Positions 1 to 10,786 of a DNA stretch of 64,000 bases are shown piece by piece. A program made the translations under genes and the position numbers. Under the pieces are notes generated by a model that did no database searches, was not told the origin of the DNA, and saw nothing but the letters and a program-made list of their open reading frames with translations. The DNA comes from Basidiobolus meristosporus CBS 931.73. Taxonomy: Eukaryota > Basidiobolomycota > Basidiobolomycetes > Basidiobolales > Basidiobolaceae. The DNA is taken from assembly GCA_002104905.1 (NCBI GenBank), contig MCFE01000106.1, positions 62,001-126,000 on the forward strand, given 5' to 3'. Position 1 is the first letter of the stretch. Each line of letters starts with the position of its first letter.

Positions 1-1034
1 AATGGTCTTTTATCATCAATCCTATCACTACCACTGGATTTCCTTTTGACACACTAGAGGAGATCTATTCTAAGTACTGTGGACCATATACCCCACTCTA
101 CTCAAGGAGATCCCCTGTTAAGCTTCTCTACAACTATATGAACCATTACCCTATAAGGTTTCATCGCACTATCCATGGCAGCAAAAGTCCTCAAAGCTTT
201 TATTCCCAGCTGACAGCAATGGAGAACCACCTTGCAGAGGGTATGAATGCCTCAGAGCAAGCTTGGAATACTAGGTTCAGAAGCTTCAATAGACTTCCAT
301 ATCCCAGAGTGTTCAGCCACAGGTTCCATATAAGTAGTATTTGTACACCTTCCCAGTCAGGATTAACAGACCTTCTAGAGGGCAAAGGCACCTTTATTCT
401 GGCAAGTAAAAGGCACACTGTGTAGAGTTTCAAGCACTGTCTGACACTGAGGGTAATATCATCTGGTTTAGCAGGTCATTTGCAGGAAGTAGGCATGACA
501 AAGCACTCTAGGTAGAGAATCATCCAGAATTCAGCTCAGGGGAGAAATGCATGGCAGACTTAGCTTTTACAGCAGAGGATTGTCAGAGATTAGGATGTAT
601 TACTGCTTATAGGAAGCCAAGGAATGTTGTGCTTAGCAGGAAGCACAAGCTCTACAATGAGATATTTATTCATTTCAGAGTGAGGGTAGAGCATACATTT
701 GGATATTGGAAGAGATTTGCCTATTGGCTGGTAAATACAGAGGAAAGTCAGATATAAGAGAAAACAGCAGAATAGGTATAATAGTTAAGATACTTATCAA
801 TGCACAGTATATTCATGCATGAAGACATCTACTCAGAGAAATGTGTCTGGAGCATTATGAAGAGTATATATATCAAAAAAAGCACTATTCTGAGCAACAT
901 AAGTAAGATTAAATAATATTATCAGTAAAAATATCCTACCACTGGCATTATGGTAGAAAATATAGTGCCAGATTATTCTGGCACTATAAACAGGCTGGCA
1001 CTAGGGAGCACTATCCAACAGAACAAGTCTATTA
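1..1034 (+). mobile_element. Degenerate PIF/Harbinger-like transposase, 3' part (copy H1)
   Basis: This stretch aligns base for base with 32869-33910, where a better DDE transposase lies. Readable pieces are 138-425 (conserved N-terminal half) and 551-757, which contains ITAYRKPRN and, further on, RVRVEHTFGYWKRF, the typical C-terminal E-containing block of Harbinger (DDE_Tnp_4) nucleases. Several stops and frame changes break it (for example at 423-425 and 755-757), and the window edge cuts its 5' end. Unlike the 33 kb copy, the frame is intact across 560-610, so the two copies are broken at different places. After the coding part, 940-1034 holds repeated AGTGCC/GGCACT motifs also found at 33830-33910, probably the element's terminal region. 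It is a dead copy. Confidence 0.75.
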
Positions 1035-1399
1035 TAGAAAGATATTCAAACACCCATTTTTATCTGCCATAATAGCGGTATCTAGACCTGCACATGATGC
1101 AAACATTACAAGTTGGCGCAAACATCTGTGCCAACCTCATTGTGTCAGATTGTGCCATAGTGAGCAAGATTGTCCCATATAGTGCAAAATTGTCCAAGAG
1201 CAACCCTGCCTACTGGTATCTAAGATATCACACTTAATTGTTGTTGATAACCATGGACTGTGCCACATGCCCTGGCATGGCATGATTGAACAAGTCTTTT
1301 TCCTAACAACAACTAGTTGCTGGTTACACCCAACCCAACTTTGCATTACTTAGCTGATTACTCATGTATTGGAGCTGCTTAGCTTCTTAATGCCATAGG
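1035..1399. other. Unresolved repeat sequence
   Basis: No gene is visible. The stretch from about 1310 (GGTTACACCCAACCCAAC...) resembles 19520-19570, so it is part of a dispersed repeat that flanks tnp2-type sequences. I could not assign it to a named element. Confidence 0.4.
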
Positions 1400-2458
1400 C
1401 ATAGATGTCTCCATGTGCACATTTGTCCTCAGTATTTTTCAACTCTTCCTGGCTGTACCTCATATGTCAACTCATTACATCCATGACAGACTTGAAGGCA
1501 ATATTCTTGATGAGATTGGGATATGGTAGTACCTGTAGCTTGATACGTCTTGCTATCTCCCTACACATATGCCCCATAGGAAACTCCCAACAGGTGAAGC
1601 AAGAACCAATATTCTTAACACACCAAGCAAGTAGCAAATAGATACAATAGCAGCAGAGATCTAAACATTGAGCTTTATGTTTGAAGTATAGCAGCTCAAA
1701 TTCTGTCACAAACTCGTTGCAAAAAAGCTGCATATGTATCAAGTTGTCATTGGTAATCCACTTCTGGATAACTATTCCTACAATGCCCACATATTACTCC
1801 CAATGCTTCCAATGTACTCTTGGCAGCAATGACTACAAAACACCACTTGAATAAATACATATCTACTTCATCCAGTCTTGGCATTTGTATTCTTGCATAA
1901 GCATATGAGTGTTGATTGAAGCCTGTAAGAAGTAATTAAGGTAGCAGATACTCTCTAATATCTTGCCAATTATTTCAAGTTTCTCCAGTATCTCAAAGGG
2001 CTCATTCAGCTTGAAATGCCCCATGTACAACTTGGTAATCAGTATGGGGATACTTTGAAAAGCAAATGCAGTGCTTGCAGTGGAAAGCTTTTGCTCCAAC
2101 AGATACACTCCATCTTAAGTATCTCTTGTTTGTAACTAATTCCATACTCAGGCAATTGCTTATAGCTTGCCAACTTTGCTGCAAATGCAAGCTGACTTCT
2201 GTATGTACTCTCTGCAGGAAGATGATGTTCTTAGTGTTGAAGTTTGGGTAGTAATAATGTGTGTGAGTTTTGGAGTAAGTCTCCTGGATCTAACACATTT
2301 GACAGCATTACTGTCCATTGTGCCCAGAAAAGCCAGCTATCTTACTGATGGCTGGGGTATCTCCAATGCAGATAATAAATGCACTTTAACATGATGGACA
2401 TTTACTGTCATCCTGCCAGAAAGTATACAAGATTTGTCCAGCAATGGATACATGTGAC
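1400..2458 (-). pseudogene. tnp2-family (Plavaka/CACTA-like) transposase, C-terminal and middle part (copy T1)
   Basis: Read on the minus strand. ORFs at 1467-1790 and 1863-2108 carry the signature order of Transposase_21/tnp2 proteins: a block like HFKLNEPFEILEKLEIIGKI, then a W-x-FPM-x-H-x-x-R block (CWEFPMGHMCREIARRI) followed by PYPNLIKNI, which corresponds to the 'FPMER...YANL' region of fungal tnp2 transposases. Further upstream on the same strand (about 2100-2450) the sequence matches 16590-16960 of the fuller copy T2. Stops and frameshifts are frequent, so it is not functional. Its 5' part was cut off by the copia LTR that begins at 2459. Parallel copies are at 20266-21956 and 14430-17175. 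Confidence 0.65.
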
Positions 2459-2827
2459 TGCTGAAATATTGAACTATTTTGTGTCATTCAGCAGCTAGAA
2501 ATTTACTTAACAACTCTAGACTAGTCTTGGTCACTGTAAGACTTATTTACAGCCCCAACTTTGCCAGTTTCTTCACATCTATGATCCTATGATTAATCCC
2601 CTATAGTTAAGATCATATTAACACTTCTTACCAAACATTATGTATTAACCCTGAGACTGTCACAGAATGCTTCAGAATGATAAGAAACCCTCCTTACTTA
2701 GTGTTACAGCTGTACTACTTCTACAATGGTATAAATACTGATCTTCTTCTTGAATAAGCAACAGCTTTACTATTATCACTATATCTTGATAAGTTCCTTG
2801 TACCCCTATCATTTCTTTAATGAAACA
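2459..2827 (+). repeat. 5' LTR of copia element A
   Basis: This 369-bp block begins TGCTGAAATATTG and ends ATGAAACA, and aligns along its length with the solo LTR at 20567-20934, whose borders are fixed by an exact target duplication. It contains a TATA-like GGTATAAATACTG near 2730, suitable for an LTR promoter. It is followed at once by GGTCATGAGTTCC, a candidate primer-binding site, and by the gag ATG at 2864. The matching 3' LTR of this element is missing. Confidence 0.7.
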
Positions 2828-2842
2828 GGTCATGAGTTCCAA
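2828..2842 (+). other. Candidate primer-binding site (internal initiator-tRNA type)
   Basis: The bases directly after the LTR, GGTCATGAGTTCC, resemble the complement of the anticodon loop region of initiator tRNA-Met (GGTTATGAGCCC). Drosophila copia and some fungal copia elements use a half-tRNA primer of this kind. The match is imperfect and I have no tRNA from this genome to compare with, so this is inference. Confidence 0.35.
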
Positions 2843-2863
2843 TTGCCTTAACATATTTTAAAG

Positions 2864-3660
2864 ATGACTTCTACTGGCAAACAGAACAATACAAACATCT
2901 TCCCTGTAAAGGAGAGGCTTGATGGGCAGAAATACAGACTTTGGAGAATAAAGATGCAGATCCACCTTGAGGAAAGAAAGCTTTGGAATATAGTAACTGG
3001 AAAAGCCCAAAGGAATAGCCAAAGAAGTGGAGAAGTTTCAACAGAAGGAGAGAAAGGTCTTTAATGCTATATGTATTAATGTGCAAGATTTCTTCATTGG
3101 ACAAATCTATGCTTCAAATACTGCCAAAGCAGCATTGGAACCCTTAGAGATCTTTAGAGCATAATCAGTATCTAGTGAGCTTTATTTAAAACAAAAGTTC
3201 TTCAACATGTGGAAGAAGCCAGATGATGACATGCTACAACTCATTACCAGAATGGAGACACTTGCAGAAGAACTTTACAGTATTAATGCTGGTGTAGATG
3301 ATGAAGAAAAGATACTTGGCCTGCTTTGCAGCCTACCAGAGAGGTATGAGCCGCTCATACTTTCTTTTGAAAGCAGTGAAGACAGTTTGACTTTAGACTA
3401 TGTGAAAGGAAGACTTCCTAATGAAGAACTCAGATGTAACGAACAAGCAGAGAAAATTGAAGACAATGCTTTATTCAGCTCAGAATGGCACACAGAAAAG
3501 AAGGGAAAGCAACAAAACCAAAGATAACCTGGTTGCTGTAACTACTGTAAGATGCCAGGACACTGGGCAGAAGAGAATGCAAGAAGAAACAAGCAGATGA
3601 AAAACAATACTGGAGCAGGCAAACCATATAACTACCAATGAACAGTGTTTTGTAACTGTA
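2864..3660 (+). pseudogene. copia A gag region (UBN2-type gag, zinc knuckle)
   Basis: The reading begins at the ATG at 2864 with the copia gag N-terminus (LDGQKYRLWRIKMQIHLEE, the 'LxGxNYxxWxxxM' motif), breaks near 3060, and resumes at 3207-3527 with the UBN2 block (ILGLLCSLPERYEPLILSFE ... YVKGRLPNEELR). Then comes a zinc knuckle, CNYCKMPGHWAEE, whose last cysteine is reached only after a frame change near 3570. Gag coats the RNA in virus-like particles. At least three breaks make it a pseudogene. It is followed by the protease motif DSGASQH at about 3700-3720. Confidence 0.75.
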
Positions 3661-3728
3661 CAAGAGAGTGCAAGTAACCAAAGTAATGGATGGTATAATG
3701 ACTCTGGAGCATCACAGCACATATGCGG

Positions 3729-4799
3729 TGTGGTGGTGTATAAGTCCAAGGGAGAGATACGTCCAACACTTCTCAAGTGTTTTGTGTGTGGGGTGTTCAC
3801 TGGGTGCAATAACCTCTGGCAAAAGCTTGCTAGGAATACTTGGGTTCTGTCTCTAATCTAATGTGAAGGGGAATAAAGCCACAAGCTTGTCAAGGGAAAA
3901 CTATTGAGCTACAATCCCCAACTTAGTTGGCGTCTTAACAAAAGTATGTGCTGGGTTCAGCATCCTTTGAGATGACAATGTACTAAAGCTTCCAAAGTTA
4001 AAACAACTGTAAACTCCACCAGCAGGGACTTGATAAGAATGCAGCTTTGGTCAATAGTTACAAAGACAGAAAAGTATCTTTGCCTGTACAAGAACAAACT
4101 TGGGAAAGAATCAAATATAATAAAAGATACCTACTCTGAGTATTCCTTACAAGTAGTGCCTCCAAGGTCAGTTGGCTGTCAGCGCGGTTTCCTGGGAGTG
4201 TCCTGTGGTCTAGGGTTGGAAGTTCAGGTAGCAGCAGGTAGCAGTGATCACACTAATCAACAAGTCGGTATATTGATAAAAGGGATGATGATTTATTGTT
4301 GAGGGATAGCCTCCCTTATATACTTTTCTCACTGGCTAAGTGATTACTAATCATGGTGTTCCAGAAGGTTCTGGATATCAATAGAAATCTTAATGACATC
4401 AGAATGACCTAAGAATGTTCTAAGTAGGTGCCGGATGGTTCTAAGAGGCACAGCACATCCAACCAATCAGGAATCAGTATTCTGAAACCTGTGTAACATG
4501 GGGATATCATATATGGTATGGAAATGGTAGGGATGGTGACACGGGCTGATCATGTGTCATGGGTACTGGCGTGGGTACTGGCCTAATATAGAAGTACTTA
4601 TAGCTAGTAATCTTACATAAAGTGAGGGGTAACTTATGCAATAAGGTAAGCAGGTGTGATAGTCAACCGGCTTATGGGATAGTACTGATTGGGTAAGACA
4701 AATGGGATAAAACCAAAATAAGTGTAGTAGAGATATAGGGAAGTAGAAAATAAGGGAATGAGCACATATGTCAGTGGGTGTCACTGTCACCCTACTACA
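3729..4799 (-). repeat. Solo LTR of an unplaced retrotransposon (family L1070), inserted in copia A
   Basis: This 1071-bp block starts TGTGGTGG and ends CCTACTACA, imperfect inverted ends of the TG...CA kind. It is flanked on both sides by GCGG (3725-3728 and 4800-4803), a 4-bp target duplication. Removing it with one GCGG rejoins the copia protease reading DSGASQHICG...EWF. On the minus strand a TATATAAGGGAG promoter-like box lies near 4318, so the LTR probably reads on the minus strand. A second full copy is at 14601-15670 and a diverged partial one at 18296-18496. No internal region of this family is in the window, so a large non-autonomous element is an alternative. Confidence 0.75.
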
Positions 4800-4803
4800 G
4801 CGG

Positions 4804-5849
4804 TATAAAGGAGTGGTTCAGCAACTTAACAACTATTCCTGTAAGAAAGGTTTATCTGGAAGACTGCTCTGCACTGGAGCTACCTACAGTGGGTCTATAC
4901 TACTAAATATGAGTGATATCCCAGGGCTACAGCAGCCAAACTGACTAACATACTCTACTTCCCTGAAATAGCTAAGAACCTACTCTGAGTCAGTAAAGCA
5001 ACTGCTCTGGGACTGAAATTTGTTTTTACTAAGTTGAACTGCTCAATATTGAGTGAAAATGGACAAAAATGAGCTTTGGGAATCAGAGATCTCAAAATAT
5101 ACAAGCTAAAATAAAAGATCATTTTACATGTATATGCCAACATTGCTGAAACATATGAAACTAACTGGGAGACATGGCATAGGAGGTATAACACATTGGG
5201 GAACAAAAATGAGCCAATAGGTTAAAAATGAGCTTGTTTTAGGCCTAAATTACTCAATTCTACTCCAATGGAGTATTTGTAAGGGATGTTCATGTGGCAA
5301 ACAAGCTAGGCAGCATTTCCGGAGCTCAGAAGGCATCAACACCACCAATGTGTTGGCTATTGTACACTCTGACTTAAGTGAGCCTATGCGTACATTGTTC
5401 TTTGGAGCCAAGAGATGCTTTTTGATGTTTATTGATGAAAGACAAGATACACATGGGTATACTTCCTCTAAACAAAGGATGAGGCTTGAGAGATGTTTAA
5501 ACACTTCAAGAACATGGCAGGAACACAAACTGGGTGTAAATTGAGGATACTTTAAAGTGGCAATGGAGGGAAATACTGCTTAAAGGAGTTTGCAAAATAT
5601 TGCTCATCTACTGGTATACTTCAGCAGACCACTGTTCCACATACTCCATACCCAAATGGAGTTGCAGAACCTGCAAATAGAACAATAGTAGAGATGGGAA
5701 GAACTATGCTACATTATAAGGGAATGGACTACAGGTTATGAGCTGAATCTGTTGCTACCATGGTATATATCAAGAATAGATGCCGAACAAGAGCACTGCA
5801 TGATTCTACACCCTTTGAAGCATACACAGGCAATAATCCTGACCTAAAG
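4804..5849 (+). pseudogene. copia A protease tail and integrase
   Basis: After the inserted LTR the copia frame resumes. Readable blocks are the integrase core near 5390-5460 (FFGAKRCFLMFIDERQDTHG) and 5610-5850 (TTVPHTPYPNGVAE, where E is the last catalytic residue of the DDE triad, then NPDLK). Frame changes occur near 5540 and stops are scattered. The sequence is cut at 5849 by the gypsy LTR. The element continues at 10787 with RIFGSDVFNHI. Confidence 0.7.
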
Positions 5850-6217
5850 TGTTACAAGTCTTGGTATAAGAGTTGTAGAGGAATAGGGAGTTTAGCTAGT
5901 ATTGTATTCACTAAAACTTGAACTGATTTTTATTGAGGTTCCAGCAGCTCCTTATATACATTTTGCCAGATCAATTGCTGACTAATGGTATTTCCTAATG
6001 TAGGTTGTGGCTGATTACTCATTTGATTGCATCATCATCACCCAATAAGATCCTACTTAATATATCTATTTCTGTCTGATGAGGATCTGCTGATTCATTT
6101 GCTGACTAATGCTACTGATTTCATAGATAATACTGATATACTGATAACCTAAACATATACTATTTGATTTGACTAAAAACTGATCTAACTTAAACATTCA
6201 AGCGGCAGATCATAACA
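5850..6217 (-). repeat. 3' LTR of gypsy A
   Basis: This 368-bp repeat begins (minus strand) TGTTATGATCTGCC and ends CTTGTAACA. On the minus strand a TATATAAGGAGC box lies at about 5951-5960. Same-length partner at 10419-10786. Further copies are at 12065-12434, 13691-14059 and 18708-19074. Confidence 0.92.
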
Positions 6218-6226
6218 TTCTCCCCT
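6218..6226 (-). other. Polypurine tract of gypsy A
   Basis: On the minus strand AGGGGAGAA directly precedes the 3' LTR, the expected place and composition of the plus-strand primer. The pol stop codon lies right beside it (6228). Confidence 0.75.
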
Positions 6227-6227
6227 A

Positions 6228-9200
6228 CTAAAGTTGAGAGGGTTCTCCTGAATCTCTTTTCTTGTGATACCAATATCTTGATGGTTCAGTATTATCAGCA
6301 AGTCTTGCAAGCTTGAGTCTGTCCCTATGCACTAAGTCTTCCCGGATATTACCTTGTTTGTCCACCAGTTGGTAAGTTGCAAATGGACATTTTCTGATGA
6401 TCTTGAATGGTCCTGTCCATTGTGGCTCAAACTTCTTCCAAGTGCTGTTTCTTAGCAATACAAAGTTCCCAACTGTCAATGCTTCTGGTGCTATAGTCTT
6501 ATCAAATCTCTGCTTCATCTTTCCTGCGCTTTGAGATACTTTGGTCTGTGCCTCTTGACGTCTTTGTTCCAGTTGCTGGTGTCTACTTGGCTGACTGAGT
6601 TCATCTTCTAAGGTGTCTGTAAGTTTTGGTTGTGTGAGATCTCCTGGAATCCTTGGTTCACATCCATAAACTAAGTAAAATGGTGATTGCTGGGTGGTGT
6701 TATGTACTCTGACGCTGAATGCAAAGAGTGCTTGGTCTATATACTCATCCCATCTACTGACAACTCCATTTGCATACTTGGTCAGCATTTTTCCAAATAA
6801 TCCATTGAACCGCTCAGTGACTCCATTAGTTCTGCGGTGATATGCCGAGGTTTTCAAGTGTCTGATCTGCTGCATTTCCAGGTAAGCCTCTAATGTCTTG
6901 GCCATAAAGTTTGCTCCTCTATCAGATAAGATCTCCACAGGGCATCCAAACTTCATCAGGATCTCATGGTAAATGAAACTTGCAACTTCTTGTTCACTGG
7001 CTATTGGTACAGCTTTAGCAAGAGGCCATTTAGTGGCATGGTCAATTGCTATTAGGATCCAACGGTTGCATTTCCTGATAGTTGGCAGTCTTCCAATAAA
7101 TTCAATTCCCCATCTCTCAAATGGTCTTACAGGCTCCAAAGGGAAGAGTTTGGCAATTCTTTGTGGCTGGCCTTGATTGATTTGGCAGTTTGGGCATGTT
7201 TTTACTAGCTTCTCAATGTCTTGTTTCATTCTGGGACACCATGCTCTGGCTTTTACAAGCCTATAGGTTCCTTCAATCCCAAGAAGTCCATATCCATTGT
7301 GTAGCTTATGTATTAAATCCAGGCATGCAACATAAGGACAATAGGCAATAGGGCTTCCATCAACAATCCGGTAGAGTGTTTCATTCTGTACAACAAATTT
7401 GCTGGCTTCATCACGGATTATCTTCTTGATATCTTCATCCACCTCATTAGGAATGGCTTGGTCCCCCAAGTACTTTGGTAATAGGCTAGGCCAATCTGAT
7501 TCATGCACCAAGTTGAGTTGTGCAACTTGATCTAATCTTGATAAGGCATCAGCAACCATGTTGTTTTTTCCAGGACAGTAGACAATCTCCAGGTCAAATT
7601 GCTGAATGTATTCACTCCATCTTGTCATTCTTCTAGAGAGTACCTTCTGAGTAAATATATGCTTGAGGGAGGCATGATCAGTCTTCACAGTGCATTTGAC
7701 TCCTTCAATATAGCATCTCCATGTCTTCAAACAGTGTATTATAGCAAGCATCTCCTTTTCATGGACTGGATAGTTTTGTTCTGCTGAGTTCAGTTTCTTG
7801 GATTCAAAGGCAACAGGGTAGTCCTTTCCCTTGTGTTCTTGGCTCAGCACTCCACCAATTGCATAATCTGAAGCATCTGTGCATAGAGTGAACTCTTTTC
7901 TGAAGTCTGGTATTCTTAAGCTTGGCAACTTAGCAAGTTCATTCTTTAGCGTCTGGAAGGCAGTCTCACAAGCTATGTCCCACTTGTAGGTATTGTCTTT
8001 CTTGAGGATATCAGTTAAAGGGGCTGCAATACTTGCAAATGACTTGACAAATCTCCAATAATAGGAAACCATTCCAAGGAAGGATCTGAGTTCTGATATG
8101 CTATGTGGCTGCTTCAAATTCTTGATTACTTCCACCTTCTTGGGGTCTAAGGTTACTCCTGTGCTAGTCACTAGGTGTCCCAGATATTCTGCGTGTTCCT
8201 TGAAGAATTCACACTTGGCTAGCTTGCCATATAGCTTGTTCTCTCTTAGTTTCTTCAAGATCTTTTCAATGTGTACCATGTGATCCTTTTCTGTCTTGCT
8301 GTATATCAATATGTCATCCAGGTAGATTATCACAAACTTGTCTAAGTACTCCTGAAAGACAGTCTGCATCAGCGTCATGAATGTTGCAGGGGCATTAGTG
8401 AGGCCAAAACTCATGACTAAGTACTTGTAATGTCCATATCTGGTCCTGAATGCTGTCTTAGGGATATCTTCTTGTTTCACCCTAATCTGGTTGTATCCTG
8501 ACATTAGGTCAATCTTGCTGAAAATAGTGGCTCCATTAAGTTAGTCCAAAAGCTCATCAATCTGAGGTATGGGGTACTTATTCTTGACAGTAACTGAGTT
8601 CAGGGCTATGTAGTCAATGCACATCCTAAGTGTTCCATCCTTCTTTTTCACAAAAAGCACTGGTGCTCCCCATGGTGACTTGCTGGGCCTGATGTATCCT
8701 TGCTCCAATAGCTGATCAATTTGTCTCTTCATTTCCTCCAATTCCAATGGACTCATTCTGTAAGGTGTCTTGCTCACTGGAGGGCTATCTCCTGTGTCAA
8801 TGGCATGATCCACATCTCTGACTGGTGGTAGGCTTACAAGCTCATCTGGGAACACGTCTAAATATTTCTTCAAGAGAGTCTGGACCTGCTGGGGTGCTGG
8901 GGTAGAGGAATCCTCCTGTAATACCGCCATGAGGAACATCTCGGTACCTTTTCTAAGTGCTCTACAGAACTGGGTCTTGCTAAGTTCACTTGTCTCACAC
9001 ACACTGGAATTGACCAAGTTGAAATCCAGCCTGGCAGGTAATAGCTCATAGGTCTTGTTGTCTTTTTAGATCTGAGTAGCATGGGTTCTCCAGTTGATTG
9101 ATGGATTACAACAAAATAGCCAGGTTTTCCCAAGTACAAGGTCAAACTTGCAGTTCCCAAATATATAAGCCTGTAGGTCTTCTTTATAGTCATTGATCTT

Positions 9201-9420
9201 CATTCTTACTGGCTGGGTGATACGGTTGATTATGTGGGAGTTCCCATCAGCTGTTGAGACTGAAGTTGATTTGGTAGGTTCCAAGTTAATTATAGCTTTC
9301 AAAGCAAATTGCTCTGACATGTACTCATGCGATGCTCCTGAGTCAATCATGATCTTGGCAGGTACTCCATTGATTACTCCATTAAGTACAATAACTTCCC
9401 TGAGTTTGAAGTCATTTGGG
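6228..9420 (-). pseudogene. gypsy A pol polyprotein (protease, RT, RNase H, integrase), two in-frame stops
   Basis: One continuous minus-strand frame encodes, in order: aspartic protease (MIDSGASHEYM, about 9320-9350); reverse transcriptase, with [20 protein letters not shown] at about 8640-8700 and the catalytic YLDD in the 6228-8504 segment; RNase H (TLCTDASDYAIGGVLSQ); integrase with the zinc region ending CPNC; the DDE core (AIDHATKW, ILSDRGANF, TNGVTERFNG); and a C-terminal WTGPFKII (GPY/F-type) block. No chromodomain follows. Stops at 9066-9068 and 8541-8543 split it. In the integrase zinc region the copy reads NGYGLLGIEG where the fragment at 22590 reads NGYGHLGIEG, so a zinc-binding His is lost. 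Pol lies in the -1 frame relative to gag and overlaps it by roughly 90 nt. Confidence 0.92.
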
Positions 9421-10360
9421 ACAAGTACTCTTCTGTCATATGGAAGGTGAGTTCCAAGTCTTCTTCAAGCTCATCTTCCACATTACTGTGTTCATTGGAC
9501 TCAATATGGTTGAAGGTTCTTGTTGGCTGGTGTCCATTTCTTCTCTGAGGGCAGTACTTTGCAATATGTCTCTGCTGGTGGCAATTGAAGCAAAGTCCTC
9601 TCTTCTTGCATTCTTCTGAGGAGGGATTCTTCTGCATAGCGTCTATTTCCATTGGTACTACTTCTGATTGTCTTCTTTCATAATGATTATAGCCTTTCTG
9701 ATTAGTCACTGTAGGCTTCCCAACTCCAAACATAGCTGAGTCATAGTCAATGGCAATCTTGATGGCTTCTTCAATAGTCTGAGGTCTTTGGTAACTGACT
9801 TCCTTGCAAGTTCTTTCTTTCAACCCATCAATAAAGTATTCCACTTGATCCAAGGGGTCCATTCTTTCAATTTGTCCAAGTAGACATCTGTACTCATAGA
9901 TGTATTCTTGCACCATTCCTTTCAGTCTGAGTGTCTTTAACTTCCTTCTTAGTAGTGTCTGCTGGTGTGGAGGTTCAAAAGCATCCCAAATTTCCGACAC
10001 AAACTCATCCCAGGTAGAGATTGTAGAGCATCCCATCATAGTGGCTGGCCTGATCTTGTTGTGGTACCACTGTAAAGCTGCATCTGCCAGGTAAGAAGCT
10101 GCATAATGCAACTTGCTTTCTGGAGCAATTCCTTTAGCTTTAAAAGCTTCTTCAATCTGAAAGAGCAAAGTTCCCAGGTTTTCATTGACTCTGCCATGGT
10201 ACCGGTTGACCTTCACACTAAAGTTGCTCTTGACAGGGCTTTGCTGGCTCTGAGCCATGGTAGTCATTCCTTGTAGCTGTTGGCTGAGGATCTGGAGTAA
10301 CTGTTGCTGTTTGGCCAGGATTTGCTGCATGGCATTCTTCCATTCTTGATTGTCCGACAT
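9374..10360 (-). CDS. gypsy A gag
   Basis: An intact 328-residue ORF with the ATG at 10360, shortly after the primer-binding site. It has a glutamine-rich N-terminus, the retrotransposon gag core (ALQWYHNKIRP ... TWDEFVSEIWDAFEPPH, about residues 90-140) and a CCHC zinc knuckle CFNCHQQRHIAKYC near residues 258-271, which binds the element's RNA. It forms the virus-like particle. It ends at 9374 within the start of the pol frame, so pol expression would need a -1 frameshift. I did not find a clear canonical slippery heptamer in the overlap. Confidence 0.85.
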   Translation of the reverse strand: MSDNQEWKNAMQQILAKQQQLLQILSQQLQGMTTMAQSQQSPVKSNFSVKVNRYHGRVNENLGTLLFQIEEAFKAKGIAPESKLHYAASYLADAALQWYHNKIRPATMMGCSTISTWDEFVSEIWDAFEPPHQQTLLRRKLKTLRLKGMVQEYIYEYRCLLGQIERMDPLDQVEYFIDGLKERTCKEVSYQRPQTIEEAIKIAIDYDSAMFGVGKPTVTNQKGYNHYERRQSEVVPMEIDAMQKNPSSEECKKRGLCFNCHQQRHIAKYCPQRRNGHQPTRTFNHIESNEHSNVEDELEEDLELTFHMTEEYLSQMTSNSGKLLYLME

Positions 10361-10398
10361 CTTGAGGGTGGTTTCTTCTTTCTTCAGGAGGGAGGTTT

Positions 10399-10418
10399 CT
10401 GGTTATTGCTGCTACCAA
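10399..10418 (-). other. Primer-binding site of gypsy A
   Basis: On the minus strand the bases right after the 5' LTR read TTGGTAGCAGCAATAACC. The start TGGTAGC is typical of sites primed by the 3' end of a tRNA (Met-type PBSs begin this way). The same site follows the LTR at 12434. Confidence 0.6.
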
Positions 10419-10786
10419 TGTTACAAGTCTTGGTATAAGAGTTGTAGAGGAATAGGGAGTTTAGCTAATATTGTATTCACTAAAACTTGAACTGATTTTT
10501 ATTGAGGTTCCAGCAGCTCCTTATGTACATTTTGCCAGATCAATTGCTGACTAATTGTATTTCCTAATGTAGGTTGTGGCTGATGACTCATTTGATTGCA
10601 TCATCACCACCCAATAAGATCTTACTTAATATATCTATTTCTGTCTGATAAGGATCTGCTGATTCATTTGCTGACTAATGCTACTGATTTCATAGATAAT
10701 ACTGATATACTGATAACCTAAACAAATACTAATTGATTTGACTAAAAACTGATCTAACTTAAACATTCAAGCGGCAGATCATAACA
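10419..10786 (-). repeat. 5' LTR of gypsy A
   Basis: Partner of 5850-6217, same length (368 bp), about 9 differences by eye. It drives transcription on the minus strand into gag. Confidence 0.92.

Larger units (their letters stand above)
5850..10786 (-). mobile_element. Ty3/gypsy retrotransposon A, nearly complete
   Basis: A full-length element on the minus strand with two 368-bp LTRs (5850-6217 and 10419-10786), a primer-binding site next to the 5' LTR, gag, a gag-pol overlap, pol, and a polypurine tract next to the 3' LTR. By eye the LTRs differ at about 9 positions (about 97.6% identity), so the insertion is fairly recent. It sits in the integrase of copia A; the copia frame is restored if 4 bp are counted as target duplication (AAAG left, CTAG right, already diverged). 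Despite the young LTRs, pol has two in-frame stops (9066-9068 and 8541-8543) and a lost integrase zinc ligand, so this copy cannot act alone. Confidence 0.92.
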
